Counted from the first letter of the stretch, positions 1-11,922 are shown. The stretch: DNA of 64,000 nucleotides from Hymenoscyphus infarciens (GCA_001414345.1 LLCB01000066.1:153485-217484); one strand, 5' to 3'. A program made the numbers and translations. The notes: generated from the letters alone by a model not told the origin.

Positions 1-113
1 AGTACTTTGTAATTCGGTTGTATCTTCTCCCTTTCGTGCCCAATTGTTGGCTTGAATACTCTTCTCTTTTCATAATCAAGAAATCGATACGCCAGATACT
101 GATTCAACTCTAG

Positions 114-2419
114 CCATTACCACAGGGCGCCCCATGGGGTGCGAAGACTGTAAACAATACCAATCCTTGTAAGTCTTCTATCTATTACGAGTTGAGACCT
201 TTTTACTAACATTTCTCAGATAGTAAGTTTTTTAACCTCGCACTAGCTTACTGACATTCTGACCTCTGTTCTCGTATAGCCGGTAAGTCTTATCTAGCAA
301 ATTCAAACTCCACTTTTGTGCTAATATTTCCCTAGATCCTCCAGCCACTGGTGTTATCCGTTCTTATGATTTCACCATCCGCAGACAATCGAAAGCACCA
401 GATGGCTTTCCAAGAGAATTCTTGACCATCAATAACCAATTTCCAGGTCCACTCATTGAAGCCAACTGGTAACAAACCACTCCCGCGTCATCGTTATCTG
501 ACATCGCTAACCAATCAAGGGGCGACACAATTCAAGTAACAGTTCACAACTCTATTAATACACCTAGTGAGGGTACCGGTCTCCACTGGCACGGTATCCT
601 CCAGAAGGGTTCCCCGTGAGTATCTAGCTTCACGTTTGGGAGTATTTGTTACTAAACCACTCGTAGTTGGATGGATGGCGTACCTGGTGTTACTCAATGC
701 CCAATTCCTCCGGGAGGTACTTTTACATACTCATTTGTCGCTGATCTTTACGGCACATCTTGGTATCACAGTCATTACTCCGGTATGGATCTCTCAACCT
801 CACAGATGGAATAAACTGACTTTTCTTAGGCCAGTATGCTGCTGGTGCACTAGGTCCAATGATTGTATGCAACTTTTTTTCTTTCAGCCTCCCGATAACA
901 GTGGTCGAATAGAGTGTCATGCTCACGGCACCGTACGGCTCGGATAAAAACATATGCTAATTGTTATAGATTCATGGCCCTGACACCCTTGGTTATGATA
1001 TTGGTAAGGGTTTTCTAGCCTTATAAATGAACTACGCTTATTGTTTACCTTAGATATCGGACCAATATTGCTTACTGACCATTATCACCGCGATTATTTC
1101 TCAATTGTACAAGATGTCATGTCAACCGATATTAATAAAGTTGTATGTATCCATCCCGTTTTGACATCTCACTTTGTTTTTATTAGAACATTTGTTGATT
1201 CGAATTTTAGCTTGCAACCTCGGATAATAACCTTATCAACGGAAGGAACAATTTCAACTGTTCCAGCGTCCCCGCCAATCAGCCATGCGCTCCCAACGCT
1301 GGCATCAGCAACTTTAAATTCACACCAGGAAAGACCCATCGACTCCGTTTGATCAATGCAGGTTCGGAGGCTATTGAAAAGTTCTCCATTGATGGACATA
1401 ACCTCACTGTTATCGCAAATGACTTTGTTCCCATCAATCCATATGACACTCAAGGTATGGAAATTCCCTCACTTTCCGAGAACAATCTGAATTGACATAA
1501 AATAGTCGTTACTTTGGGTATCGGACAACGAGCAGATGTTCTCGTCAAAGCAGTCACCAACGACACTGCCAGCAATGCCGCGTTCATCATGCGTTCCTCT
1601 ATTGCTGCAGCACCATGCTCTCTCGCAAAAAACCCAGACGCCACTGCAATTGTTTACTATGGCGCGAATGTTCCTGCCACTCCACCGACTACTTCAGCCT
1701 GGCCAGCCTTCCTTGACTCTGTTAAAAATCAATGTGCAAACGATCCTATCGCCATCACAACTCCCGTTTTCCCCATCACACCTGATCCAGCTCCACCAAC
1801 CACCCAGGACGTCACAATTGCATTCGGCCAGAACGCTACTCAACATTGGGTATGGACCATGAACTCCGTCTCATTCCGAGCCAACTACAATCAACCAATC
1901 CTCCTTCTCTCCAACCTGGGTAACAATTCATATCCCGACAGTCCTCAATGGAACGTCTACAACTTTGGATCCAACTCGTCTATTCGAATCCATGTCGAGA
2001 ACACGGGTCCGGCTGCTCATCCAATGCATTTGCACGGCCACAACATGCACGTTCTTAATGTTGGAACCGGCACCTGGGATGGCGTTACCGTCATTAATCC
2101 CGCCAATCCACAAAGACGTGATGTCCAACTTGTCCCCGCAGGAGGCTTTTTGGTGTTGCAAATTGAGTCCGATAACCCTGGTGCTTGGCCTTTCCATTGC
2201 CATATCGCGTGGCATGTGTCTGCTGGTCTTTATATCACTGTATTGGAGAGACCGGATGACATTGCTAAGTATCAAGTTCCCGCTATTATGGTAAGTTGAA
2301 TCAATTCTACTTTTTGAAGGGTACCGAGAGCTAACTCATGATGATAGGCACAAACGTGCAGAGATTGGGCTGCATTTACCAACTCCACTGTCATCGATCA
2401 GATTGACTCTGGTTTGTAA
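114..2419 (+). CDS. Laccase (ascomycete multicopper oxidase), 5' end outside the window
   Basis: Secreted blue copper oxidase that oxidises phenols with reduction of O2 to water. Exons: 114-168, 220-222, 280-282, 336-468, 520-615, 667-782, 830-864, 970-1003, 1054-1142, 1211-1454, 1506-2290 and 2348-2419. Together they give exactly 555 codons including the stop. All four copper signatures are visible: HWHG near 580, WYHSHYS near 762-780, HPMHLHGH near 2017-2040 and [12 protein letters not shown] near 2197-2230. The residue ten positions after the type-1 Cys is Leu. The protein ends in DSGL, like the C-terminal plug of ascomycete laccases. The first visible exon begins after a TAG acceptor at 111-113, so the signal-peptide exon lies to the left or in unresolved sequence. 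Two 3-nt exons (ATA, CCG) between canonical introns restore the expected NPYTDPPATG stretch. No break is seen. Family call is firm; the microexons are inferred. Confidence 0.93.
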
Positions 2420-4149
2420 ACACTCAAATCGATAAGGAGGAAACTAGGGGTTTTCTTTATGTGATTTATCATTCTTGTGCGGTTTGGCAACTTAGAGTAT
2501 TACATGTCTTTTTCTTGAGTAAGGAAAGGGCGTATATGAATTCATTTTGGCGGTTTTCCTTTAGTTGACTTATTTCATTTTTGGGATGTTGGCATCAGCA
2601 ATTAATACACAAAAATCTACTCTTTTGAACGTTTGACATTTCGCATCTGCTTCTGATTGTGCTTGATTATCCGTTGGGTTTATTTAGGTCAGTTTTGGCA
2701 ATTGTGAAAGGGTAGTGTCCGTCTTTGCGTGTATATTTTTCGAGACGTTTAGTATCGTGACTTAGTACTTGAATCCATTCTGGTTACACACAAACAGAAA
2801 TTTATGCAATGCATATCCATCCACCTAGGTATCTCTACCGAAACCCGAGTCCCTCGCTTAGCCCCCACCCAAACTCCCATCAGCCACCAACTGCATCCAT
2901 GTTGCATGCGTCTCCAGGTACATACATGACATGACATGAACTATTAATCTCGTATCTTTGGTACTTAAACGGCGAAGCATACTTTCAATTTTCGGTATGC
3001 TCCTCGTACGTACAGCATACATCGTACATATCTCCGTTTTTTGTGCGGGTGAGATTTTGTGACGTGGTGTTACCTACCACCAGGGGATGTAGGAATCCGT
3101 GACTAGCGAATAGTTAACTAACCCTCCTCTATTCCTTCTATTATTTATCCGAGACTCGATAAATGGATTCTATTATCCTAAAAGGCTTAAATAATTAAGA
3201 TTTATTTTAATATGTTTATTATTCTAAAGGAGTTAGAACAATTATAGAAGTGTAAGTACTTCAAGAATACAGTCACGAATTCCTGCAGCCCCTGGTGTAC
3301 TAGACAGTTGAGGTAGGAACCAATGACGGAGATTTGGGCGTAAGCTTTTGGGAGGGGAGATTAGATTGCTTTTTTTTGAGAGGGGGGCGGGAGATTAGAT
3401 AAGCTTGTTGGGTTGGGTTGGATCCGGGATGTACTTGTGGTAGGTGGTACGTTGCGTATTTGGTGGCGGCTGTTGGAATTAAAGATTAGAGGTTGGGTGA
3501 GTGAGAAACATATCTGTGTTGTTCGATGCGCGATGTGGTTTTGTGTCAGCTTTATGAAGTTTATGAGGTGGGTGAGATGCTGTACTCGTTTAAGTATAGG
3601 TCTTTACTTGGGATGAGCAGGGTTGAGTTTTGGGGAGGATAAACTGAGAAAGGGGAGGTAACACGTGATAGGCAACCATTTATAAATTCGGTCAGTTACT
3701 CTTGCTTCAAGGGTAGTTGAGAATAGGAAACTTGGCGTGTTTGTCAGCATAATCAAAATAGCTTGATGTGATTTTAGATGAAGTGCCCTGAAGCTTAGGG
3801 TGGTATTTGGAAAGCATGGTTCTTCTGCTTAAAGGATATGTTTGATTGCATAAAACTAATTAAAACGGGAAAATCTCATTTCTAGGTGATACCTGGTGTC
3901 CACCATCTCATGACAAGATCAGGGCAAACAATCTTTGTCTATAAAACTTATAATAGACATAATTCACGTGAATTGGAATTAAATCTTTACCCGCTTTCTT
4001 ACGCCATCGTTGCATACCCGTCACAAGCCGACCCGATGACTTGGATTCAACACTCTTGGCTTTCAACTTCCTAAACACAAACACATCAGTACAAATACTG
4101 AATGACTGAACAAGGAACTCATTCACAAGAAAGCCAAAAGAGAACCAAG
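2420..4149. other. Intergenic region, no gene recognised
   Basis: About 1.7 kb between the laccase and the VOC-fold gene. Only short open frames with no family resemblance occur. A small AT-rich patch lies around 3175-3245. Nothing further can be supported. Confidence 0.6.
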
Positions 4150-4696
4150 ATGATTTCTGGAATCGCGCACGTCAATCTCCTAGTTCCACAGGGAACTTTG
4201 GATGTGGCCGCGGAATTCTATAGTGGGGTATTGGGCTTCACGAGAGTGACTGTTCCGGTTTTGCAGAAAGATACACTTGCTTGGTAGTCCTTCTCCGTCT
4301 CTTCTATTTCTTTTTCGGATTCATGCTGTAGTGAGAACACCTAAGTAGGGAGGGAACTGATTTCATTCCAGGTTCGACATCACACCCGGTGGTCAACAAA
4401 TCCACATTGCCTTCGGAAATAACGACTTGAAGTCTTCAAGACATCCATGTTTTAAAATCGAATCTAAAGAAGCACTTGCGACTCTGCAGCAGAAAATCTG
4501 GGATTCCCATGTTGGTGGAACGAAAGCTGCTGCTCAAGAAGCGGATAAACCCGGAGCGGTAAGCTCTGGTAAGTGACTTTGCTGATAGTGGTTGATGTGA
4601 AGTTTTAATGTTTTGATAGGTGCGACGGGTGTTGAGTACCCGACGAGATTTTTTGCGAGAGATTATGCTGGCAATAGACTGGAGTTTAGTTTGTGA
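4150..4696 (+). CDS. VOC superfamily (glyoxalase/dioxygenase-fold) small protein
   Basis: Three exons (4150-4283, 4372-4568, 4620-4696) give 135 residues, the usual size of a single-domain vicinal-oxygen-chelate protein. The protein opens with IAHVNLLVP followed by AEFYSGVLGF, the first beta-alpha unit of this fold. QIHIAFGNN and a terminal NRLEFSL match the later strands and the C-terminal glutamate that usually ligates metal. An in-frame ATG at 4102 would add 16 polar residues; I prefer 4150 because the domain starts there. The family covers glyoxalases, extradiol dioxygenases and bleomycin-binding proteins, so the substrate cannot be named. It has no operon-like neighbour. Confidence 0.8.
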
Positions 4697-5017
4697 GTGG
4701 TGAATAAAGGGGGGGAACTTGACTTAGTTTGTATTACGATGAATTCAGAAAGGTAGCAGTTGTGGTGAGTGGAAGCGAAGGAGGGGATACTGCCCCTAGT
4801 CAATTTATTTTCGCGATGTTATTGGTTATCTTTGCTGGCAGTGATAACCTTTTGGTAAGAGGGGTTGTGAGTCGCGATCAGAAGTTTTTCCATTCAAAGA
4901 ACCCAGAAGAAAACGAAGTATAAATTTATTGAACCTCTCCGTCTAATTTCTCCTTGGTGTGTCAACTCTTGAACATATTCAAAAAAAACGCTGACAAGAT
5001 CTTCCAGCAGTACAAAA

Positions 5018-6268
5018 ATGCAATCCCAACCACCCCCTCCACCCAGTGAGGGTAAAGTAAACCTGCCTTCCGCATCCATGGCGCGACCACAGTTAACATC
5101 GTGGGCTCCCTCGCCACAAGATGAACCAGAACCTTTGCCTATGGGCTCGCAAGCTCCCCCAGGAATGGGACAGTCTCAAAACTCATCAACAAGTATGAGA
5201 CCAACCAACTCACCTACAAGTCATCTTCAAAGTGCACGGGCAGGTGGAGCTTCCCAGTTGCCTTCTTACTCGCAAAGCGGAAATTATCAATCACCTCCAT
5301 CCTTTGGGCAACGCAATCAACCACCGAATAATACACCCACTGGCTATTCTCAGAGTGGTCGGCCAATTCAGCCTTCAAACTCTTCGCTAGGAGAACTGTT
5401 ACAAATCCAGCGAGTTCCTTCGAGCTCACATTACCAGAACGTTGGACAGAGCCAAAGCCAGAGAATTCCATCAAACTCCCAATTCCAAAATGTCGGACAG
5501 ACTCAGAGCGGGCGAGTTCCATCAAACTCCCAATTCCAGAATGTTGGACAAAGCCAGAGCCAAAGAGCTCCATCAAACTCACAATACCAGAACGCAGAAC
5601 AGAGCAATACTGGCAGGTCTATCTCCTCCAGTAAGTACTCTAACGGCCAACGTCTTGATCCCCCAGGGCACACGGGAATGCCAACAATCCTAGAAACGGG
5701 ATCTCTTCAGCCAGGCCATTCCCGAAGTGGAAGCTTGGGTCCAAGTTCAAGTCGAAGCTCCAGTCGGAGACCAACAGCCCAAGGGGGACAAAGTATCATG
5801 GCATCAAAGTTAGACATAACGCGAGGAGGAAACAGACAAAGCTACATGCCTCCTAAACTCGACCTCACCAGAAGCCAAGCATTAAATGCCCCGCCACCAA
5901 ATGCACCAAAAAATCAACCTTCTATTTTGAGATCTAACTATGACATCAAGATGGCCAGCAAACAACTCAATTTCGCTTCAATGTCAGGAAGGGAAAAGCA
6001 GGAGCAAAACAGCTGGGTTCAAAGTAAGCTAAAGGGAATTAATGATGGTTGTAATGAGGGCTACGACTGGGAAAAGAGACCAGGCGGGTACCAATGCAAA
6101 GGTGGGGCACATGCCGTTACCGATAAACTGATCGCTGAGGGGAAGGGTGGCATATACAGGCTTGTGGACAAGCAATGGGAGTCTGAAATTCCCTGGAAAG
6201 GTCCGTATTATCAGAAAGAGAACGGTGACTGGGTCAGAAATACTGGAAATGATGCACCAAAGTCTTGA
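5018..6268 (+). CDS. Low-complexity Q/N/S/P-rich protein with a short structured C-terminus, family unknown
   Basis: A single-exon frame of 416 residues. Residues 1 to about 300 are almost entirely Gln, Ser, Asn, Pro and Gly and are probably disordered. The C-terminal ~90 residues change character and are rich in Cys, Trp, Tyr and Lys (EGYDWEKRPGG, YQCKGGAHAVTDKLIAEGKG, WKGPYYQKENGDW), which suggests a small folded module. I do not recognise the module. The ATG at 5018 follows AAAA, a good fungal start context. Composition resembles prion-like or granule-forming proteins, but function is unknown. Confidence 0.75.
   Translation: MQSQPPPPPSEGKVNLPSASMARPQLTSWAPSPQDEPEPLPMGSQAPPGMGQSQNSSTSMRPTNSPTSHLQSARAGGASQLPSYSQSGNYQSPPSFGQRNQPPNNTPTGYSQSGRPIQPSNSSLGELLQIQRVPSSSHYQNVGQSQSQRIPSNSQFQNVGQTQSGRVPSNSQFQNVGQSQSQRAPSNSQYQNAEQSNTGRSISSSKYSNGQRLDPPGHTGMPTILETGSLQPGHSRSGSLGPSSSRSSSRRPTAQGGQSIMASKLDITRGGNRQSYMPPKLDLTRSQALNAPPPNAPKNQPSILRSNYDIKMASKQLNFASMSGREKQEQNSWVQSKLKGINDGCNEGYDWEKRPGGYQCKGGAHAVTDKLIAEGKGGIYRLVDKQWESEIPWKGPYYQKENGDWVRNTGNDAPKS
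5409..5605 (+). repeat. Tandem ~51-bp coding repeat inside the Q/N-rich protein
   Basis: About four consecutive units of roughly 17 codons encode variants of R-[VIA]-P-S-[NS]-S-x-[YF]-Q-N-[VA]-x-Q-[ST]-x-S. Units differ by only a few substitutions, so expansion or contraction by unequal exchange is plausible. Confidence 0.8.
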
Positions 6269-6479
6269 AAGGAAGGAGAGGACAGATAGAATAGAGATTG
6301 GGTAGTTAGACAGCCAGACTTGAGAAAATATCGTTCATAAACCAGAACTCAGACAAGTGGGTCAAGTGGAAGTCGACAAAACTCTGTATGGATTCGGCTC
6401 ATAGCTGTCGAATCGAGAGGTTTGGGAGGATTAGTTCTTCCCAATTTCACTGAACAAGACTTTAATTGCCCTAGCCCTT

Positions 6480-7300
6480 TCTATAAACTCCTAGGTAAGA
6501 GATATATATTATCTAATCTAAGTGTTCTCAAATATAAGAGTTATAACTTTATATAACTTTATCTTTAAATATTTATTTAATCTAATTATGCTTTTTAGTA
6601 TTACTTAATATAAAAGTCTTTTTATTATCTAAAATAACCTTTTAATACTTAAATGAAGTTTCTTTTTATAAAAGAGTTTATAAGTAGTCTAATATAATAG
6701 TTATACTTTAAATATATATATTAATGTCTAACTTTATATATAATAGATATATAAGTACTTTTATTACTAAAAAGAGGTTTCTTATACTTAGAAGAGAATA
6801 TGTTTTAATATACTAATTATAAATTCTTTAAATATTCATATATATTAAAAATAGAAGTTTATAGTCTAATTTTAAGACTTTAGTTAAAACTCTTTTTATA
6901 CTTAGAAAAGAAGATTCACTAATAATAAAGTTTATTAGTAATCTAGTATATTAAAAGAAACTTAAATATAGTTAAAAGTCTTAGTATAATATACTATTTT
7001 CTACTTTTTCTATAAATCTCGTTTCTATAGTTTTCTTTTTAATCTTAGTCTTTAAGTGTCTTATTATACTTAATCTTAACTCTTTTCTAGCTATAGTATT
7101 AAAGCGACTTTCGCACTTCTACTAATACTAACTACGAGCTACTATAAGTATTCTTAAGTAATATAGCTATAATTATTCTAACTTCTAATAGAATTTATTA
7201 TATAAGGAAGGAATAACTAATCTTACTACGTTTCTCTCTCTTCTCTTCTTCTTCCTCTTATTTAACTTTCTTGATATAACCTTTCTTTATACTCTAGGCA
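6480..7300. other. AT-rich block with RIP-like composition
   Basis: About 800 bp made almost entirely of A and T, rich in TA dinucleotides and nearly free of CG, with sharp edges against normal-composition DNA. No open frame of note. This is the look of a repeat degraded by repeat-induced point mutation; the original element is not recognisable. Confidence 0.65.
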
Positions 7301-8287
7301 AGGCGCTTACTATTACTTATCTCTCTAACAGTTAAATAAGACTACTTCAATAACACAAACACCACGTTAAGAAGCAACAGCCACTTCCTCGTTAGCACAA
7401 TCTTCTTATCATTAGCACTATGGCGAATGGTTGTAGGTTCAGTTTCAAGGGGTGTGGAGTTGGGTTGGCAGACTTCTTTCAGGCTTTTGTTCTTTGGTGA
7501 GAGGGGTGGGCCAAGGTAAGCTTTTGGTGATCGTTCCCGCACTGGCGCGCCCTAACCTCTCTCCCCTCTAGATTGATTCCCTCTAGAGCGTCACTCCCTC
7601 CACTCCTCACTTTACACGATATCTCACCCGGTGGCAGCGCCTCTTATCCAGGTACGGCTTGTGTCCCTTCTTCTGATCAACTAGAATATGGCATCGGTAT
7701 CCTGGACTCCAGGTCTTTACCGGTAATTAAGGCGACGCCATCTTTGAGCGTGACGTTGGTAAGTCTTCGAGCTTCAATTGGGACATCGATGCGCAAAGCT
7801 AACAAAGCTACAAATCTGCCATCGAACCCCATTCCTCCTACTCGCTCCGTTTTTGTGTTGAGGTCGAAGACAGCACAGGGAAGAACATCAAGCCCCGCCG
7901 GCTGGTTGTTACGACTGCCAACGACCAACTTCAAAAGCGAACCATGCGCAATACATATCCATACCCATACCCCAATACTAGTAGCAGGCGATGCCTCTCG
8001 CAAAGAAGTCTTGTGCGATAATAGCAGTTGGGGCTAGGGGACAGAATCGGATGCTGGAGAGCTACTCGCCTTTTGCGCATACAATACAACTATCGTGTTG
8101 CAGCGGAAGAACTCGGCTGGCAAATGCATGAAGTCTTTCAAGGACTACCAAGTGGGCAGTGTTTCCTTGAGGGTTACTGTCTCGGCGGAGGGCTGAATTG
8201 TGGATGAGGCTGGCCAGTGGCCCATTGGACTTTTTTGTTTCTGTTTCTTCAAGTCCGCAGCTCGTTCCCAGCAAGTGCTAGCCTGCG
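7301..8287. other. Non-coding or decayed region between the AT block and the inverted repeat
   Basis: Composition returns to normal here. Overlapping open frames of about 100-150 codons exist on both strands between 7573 and 8037, but neither resembles a family I know and neither has a convincing start or exon context. I annotate no gene. Confidence 0.5.
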
Positions 8288-8729
8288 GAGGACACAGTCA
8301 AAAGTATGGAGAATATAGGGCACTACGCTGCAATGCCCTGTCATGGTGCCCTGAAGCCAGGTGCGGGAAATCAGGGCTCATATGCCCTCCTAATGGGCTC
8401 GTTTGCCCCTATAGCTCTAGGGTGTTGACGCCTTTTACAGTGAGGTAGCGAATCAGCAGCCTTCAGTTCGTACATGGCTGCATTACAGCGTAGCAACCTC
8501 CATAACTACTTTTGACCGCGTCCTTCTCCCTACAAAATTGGGGTACTGGCCAAAGACTGTAGGCTGCAGTCTTACTGCCCTGGAAAGCGTCCTGGTCGGT
8601 CATCCCAGTACTTTAGGCCCAGAGACCTCGCCTCCTGACAGCGCTGACCACCAACCAGAAGTCTTCTGGATAGATACGGGGCATTATAGCGTAATGCCCT
8701 GTAATCTCCATACTTTTAATGGCGTCCTC
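8288..8729. repeat. Inverted-repeat element with an extra direct copy of one arm
   Basis: The 51-nt left arm (8288-8338) and right arm (8679-8729) are imperfect reverse complements that share AAAAGTATGGAG and GGGCA-TACGCT blocks. A third, more diverged copy of the right arm lies near 8482-8527 in the same orientation. Both right-arm copies are followed by a GACTGTAG-TTGCAGT-like flank (about 8560-8576 and 8761-8778), so a unit of roughly 100 bp is also repeated directly. No coding capacity is seen. This could be a decayed MITE or a rearranged repeat. Confidence 0.55.
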
Positions 8730-8835
8730 GTATCCCCGCTCACTATATAATCGGGGGTGGGGACTGTAGATTGCAGTTCTCCCAGACTTCATTATCCACC
8801 TATTTCCAATTACCCGAACATCTCAACTAAATGCA

Positions 8836-9428
8836 ATGCGACAAATTTACTCTTTAGAGGACAGCATCAAGGAATTTTTCACATCACAAACATTGGTCAC
8901 TCGTCAAGAATGCGACGATATGGCTGTCAATCTGTTTAGGGAACCAATCAACCCAAACCCTATCCAAGGATCGTTTAGTTATACTGTCGTGGTGGGGCCA
9001 GCTCAGTCCAAGATAGTACAATTCAGGTCACAAACTTCTCTCCTCGATATAGGTACTCTGGTCCTCGCCCGCGATATCCATCCACAAACTGTTGTCACAA
9101 CAACATTCCACAGCAACCATGGTGAGAGCAAGGCTTCGCCTCTTTGTGTATGCGTGATGGACAAGATCGCAGGAGACGCGCTTGTCAAAGCAAGTTTCTA
9201 TGACGAGTCCACTACCGAAGCAAAGTTTGAGGCAGAGTCACAGCGATTGACTACTGTCAAGGATTTCGCACAGTAACCCCACGTATCAACCTTGTGCAGG
9301 TATTTGATTGGGCTGAAGGGGCTCGGAGAACGGCGACAGCTGGAGATATATCAATTTATATCTTGAGGCCTTTTTGGGGAGCGAGGTGGGGATGGATTGT
9401 TTTGGTTGAAGGATTTCAAGTGAAATAA
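8836..9428 (+). pseudogene. Broken APH-like (aminoglycoside phosphotransferase/choline-kinase fold) gene
   Basis: The first frame (8836-9276, 146 codons) resembles the N-lobe of fungal APH-domain kinases, ending TTVKDFAQ before a stop. A second piece in another frame (9300-9428) reads VFDWAEGAR, like the DxD/DW Mg-binding segment near the end of these proteins, then SIYILRPFWG before a stop. The central catalytic loop (the HxDxxxxN region) is missing between the pieces, so this looks like an internal deletion plus frame loss. The family assignment rests on these short resemblances and is moderate. Confidence 0.5.
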
Positions 9429-9948
9429 TGTTTTACTTAGTTTCTCTGTTATAATTTATGTTTCCTGTATTAATCTAGTTTCCAGTACTACTAAGTCTCT
9501 ATCATAGCGAGTCCAGGCCCCTCTCAAGGCCTCTGCGGCTGTATGCTGGCTCCCGGCCCCGGCTGACGGGGGGAAGTTATAGGTCTCGCTGATTCGTTCA
9601 AATACGACAGACCTCTCACAAAACGCGAAGAAACAACATCCTATACCCCACATTGAAGGGGTCGAAATACCAATGGAATTTGATTGGGATCTGAGGATGG
9701 GGAAACTCGGTCTGTTTGATCCCTTTAACGGCTCTGTCCGGGTCTCGTACCTGTTTTCCCCCCAAAGGAGCCTCATCCATGTAGTGGGCACAGAACTCAA
9801 CTTACGATGAAATTGCAAGTATAAGTGTCGGTTTGCTTTACAACATTGTTTATGAATAGACTTTTGCTTTTTCTGTTCATTTCTTCGAGCCTTCGCAGCT
9901 GTCTTCGTGGATTCTGAAGCTTTCGGGTCTACTTAAAGTTCCATAACA
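9429..9948. other. Intergenic region, no feature recognised
   Basis: About 520 bp upstream of the monooxygenase. A 120-codon open frame on the minus strand (9456-9818) has no family resemblance and is treated as chance. The final ~60 bp before the ATG at 9949 contain a pyrimidine-rich stretch. Confidence 0.5.
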
Positions 9949-11922
9949 ATGGAGGACCAAACACCAAAATACACGGTATCCGAGACCCCTCTTGGAACAG
10001 CACGACATGTACGCATCGTGACCATCGGCGCGGGAGCAAGTGGCATAAACATGATCCGAACCCTTCGTCGGAAACTCACCAATTACGAACACGTCGTCTA
10101 CGAGAAGAACCCTGTGATAGGGGGAACCTGGTACGAGAATCGATACCCCGGGTGTATGTGTGATGTTCCGGCTCATAACTATCAATTCTCTTGGAGGCAG
10201 AATCCGGGGTGGAGTCGGTTCTATGCGCCGGCGGAGGAGATTGAGGGGTATTTGTGTGCGGTTTGTGAGGAGGAGGATATGGGACCGAGTATTGGGCTTG
10301 AACATCAGGTTACGGAAGCTATTTGGGACGAAGAGGCATCGATCTGGAAGTTAAAAGTAGAAAATCTGGAGAGTGGGGAGGTCTTTGAGGATTATTGTCA
10401 TTTTTTACTCAATGCGACGGGGATTTTGAAGTAGGTTTCCCCTGCTTGAAGAGCGGTTTGCTCGTCGATATACATCGTTGGGGTGCTAACACTGTCTCAG
10501 CAATTGGAAGTGGCCTGATATAGACGGCCTGAATATTTTCAAGGGAGATCTAATACATACCGCTAATTGGCCCAAAGACTTCGACATCACTGGGAAAAGA
10601 GTTGCTGTTATTGGAAATGGTTCTTCTGGCATACAGATTATTCCTGCGCTACAAAAGGATGTCAAGCAGTTAACTCAGTTCATCAGGTCTCCATTATGGT
10701 TCGTTGTATTCTTCTCTCTCTCCCCCCTTCGTGATCACATGAGCGTGCTCAATTGTCTCTCTACTCTATGCTGATTTGAATAACAGGGTTGTACCCCCTC
10801 AGCAACAAATGATGAGCCAGTCAATAGATCTCTTGAAAGAAGTCAAGATGGATGGCGACAAGTTCACTCCTGAACAGATTGGAAAGTTTACTTCGGATCC
10901 GGAGTACTATCTTCGCTTTGTAAAAGCTGTCGAGGAGGAGATTAATGGCAAATTCCCATTGGTATATTTCATTTCTTTAGAGCTCTAAGCATAGGCTAAC
11001 TTCAACCCCAGCTCATCAAGGACAGCGAAACTGCAAAGTATGTTACGCAGGCTTTGACCATATACATGACTTCTATCCTCGGCGGTAATGAAGAACTGGT
11101 GAAAGCACTGGTGCCAGACTTTGCCGTTGGTTGTCGACGATTGACCCCTGCGGTTGGATATCTGGAATGTCTCCAAGCGGAAAACGCGAGAGTTGTTACG
11201 GATCCTATCGCTTCCATTGTTGAGAATGGGGTTAAGACCGAAACAGGGGAGGTTGTGGAAATCGATGTCTTGATTTGCGCTACTGGTTTTGATGTTGGGT
11301 TTTGTCCGAGATTCCCTGTTGTGGGGAGGAAGGGGAATTTGCAAGATTTGTGGAGGGAGAATTTACCGAGGGCTTATATGTCGACTAATATCCCTGATTT
11401 TCCAAATTACTTCAGTGAGCCTCTCTTTCCCCTCCCCTCCTCCCTCTCCCTCCGACCATTGGACCTTCAGCAAACTAACACCGGGAAGTGTTCCTCGGTC
11501 CAAATGCACCCATAGGTCACGGCTCCGTCCTAACAATAACCGAACACGTTGCTACCTACATCGCCTCAATAATCCACAAATGCCAAACCCAATCCATCCT
11601 CTCCCTCGCCCCTACCTCCGACGCGCTGGAGGATTTCTACGAACATATCGAGGCTTTTATGCCCAGAACTGCTTGGTCTTCCACTTGTAGAAGTTGGTTC
11701 AAAAATGGGGATGAAAATGGACCGGTTACTGCACTCCATCCTGGGAGTAGGATTCATTGGTTTGGAATGTTGGAAGGGTTTCGCGGGGAGGATTTTGAGT
11801 TTGTTTATGAGAGACAGGGCAAGAGGGGAGGGAATAGGTTTGGGTGGTTGGGGAATGGGTTTAGTACTAGGGAATTGGGCGGGGGTGATAGGAGTTGGTA
11901 TTTGGGGAGTTTGAAGGAATAG
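9949..11922 (+). CDS. FAD-dependent monooxygenase, Baeyer-Villiger type
   Basis: A flavin/NADPH monooxygenase expected to insert or add one oxygen atom into a ketone or related substrate. Exons: 9949-10430, 10501-10698, 10787-10961, 11012-11414 and 11489-11922. GAGASG near residue 27 is the FAD Rossmann motif and GNGSSG is the NADPH one. IFKGDLIHTANWP fits the Baeyer-Villiger fingerprint FxGxxxHTxxW exactly. GTWYENRYPGCMCDVP and ATGFD are further family landmarks. All junctions are GT-AG and keep frame. No biosynthetic core enzyme lies nearby, so the substrate is unknown. The C-terminus is Gly/Arg-rich and less conserved. Confidence 0.92.

Noticed and set aside
7573..8037. Overlapping frames of 108-154 codons on both strands
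   Set aside because: No family resemblance, no splice context and both strands open equally; most likely chance in GC-normal DNA.
9456..9818. 120-codon minus-strand frame upstream of the monooxygenase
   Set aside because: No homology or splice signals; lies in probable promoter sequence.
9949..11922. Secondary-metabolite cluster around the Baeyer-Villiger monooxygenase and laccase
   Set aside because: No polyketide, peptide or terpene core enzyme is present; neighbours are decayed or unrelated.
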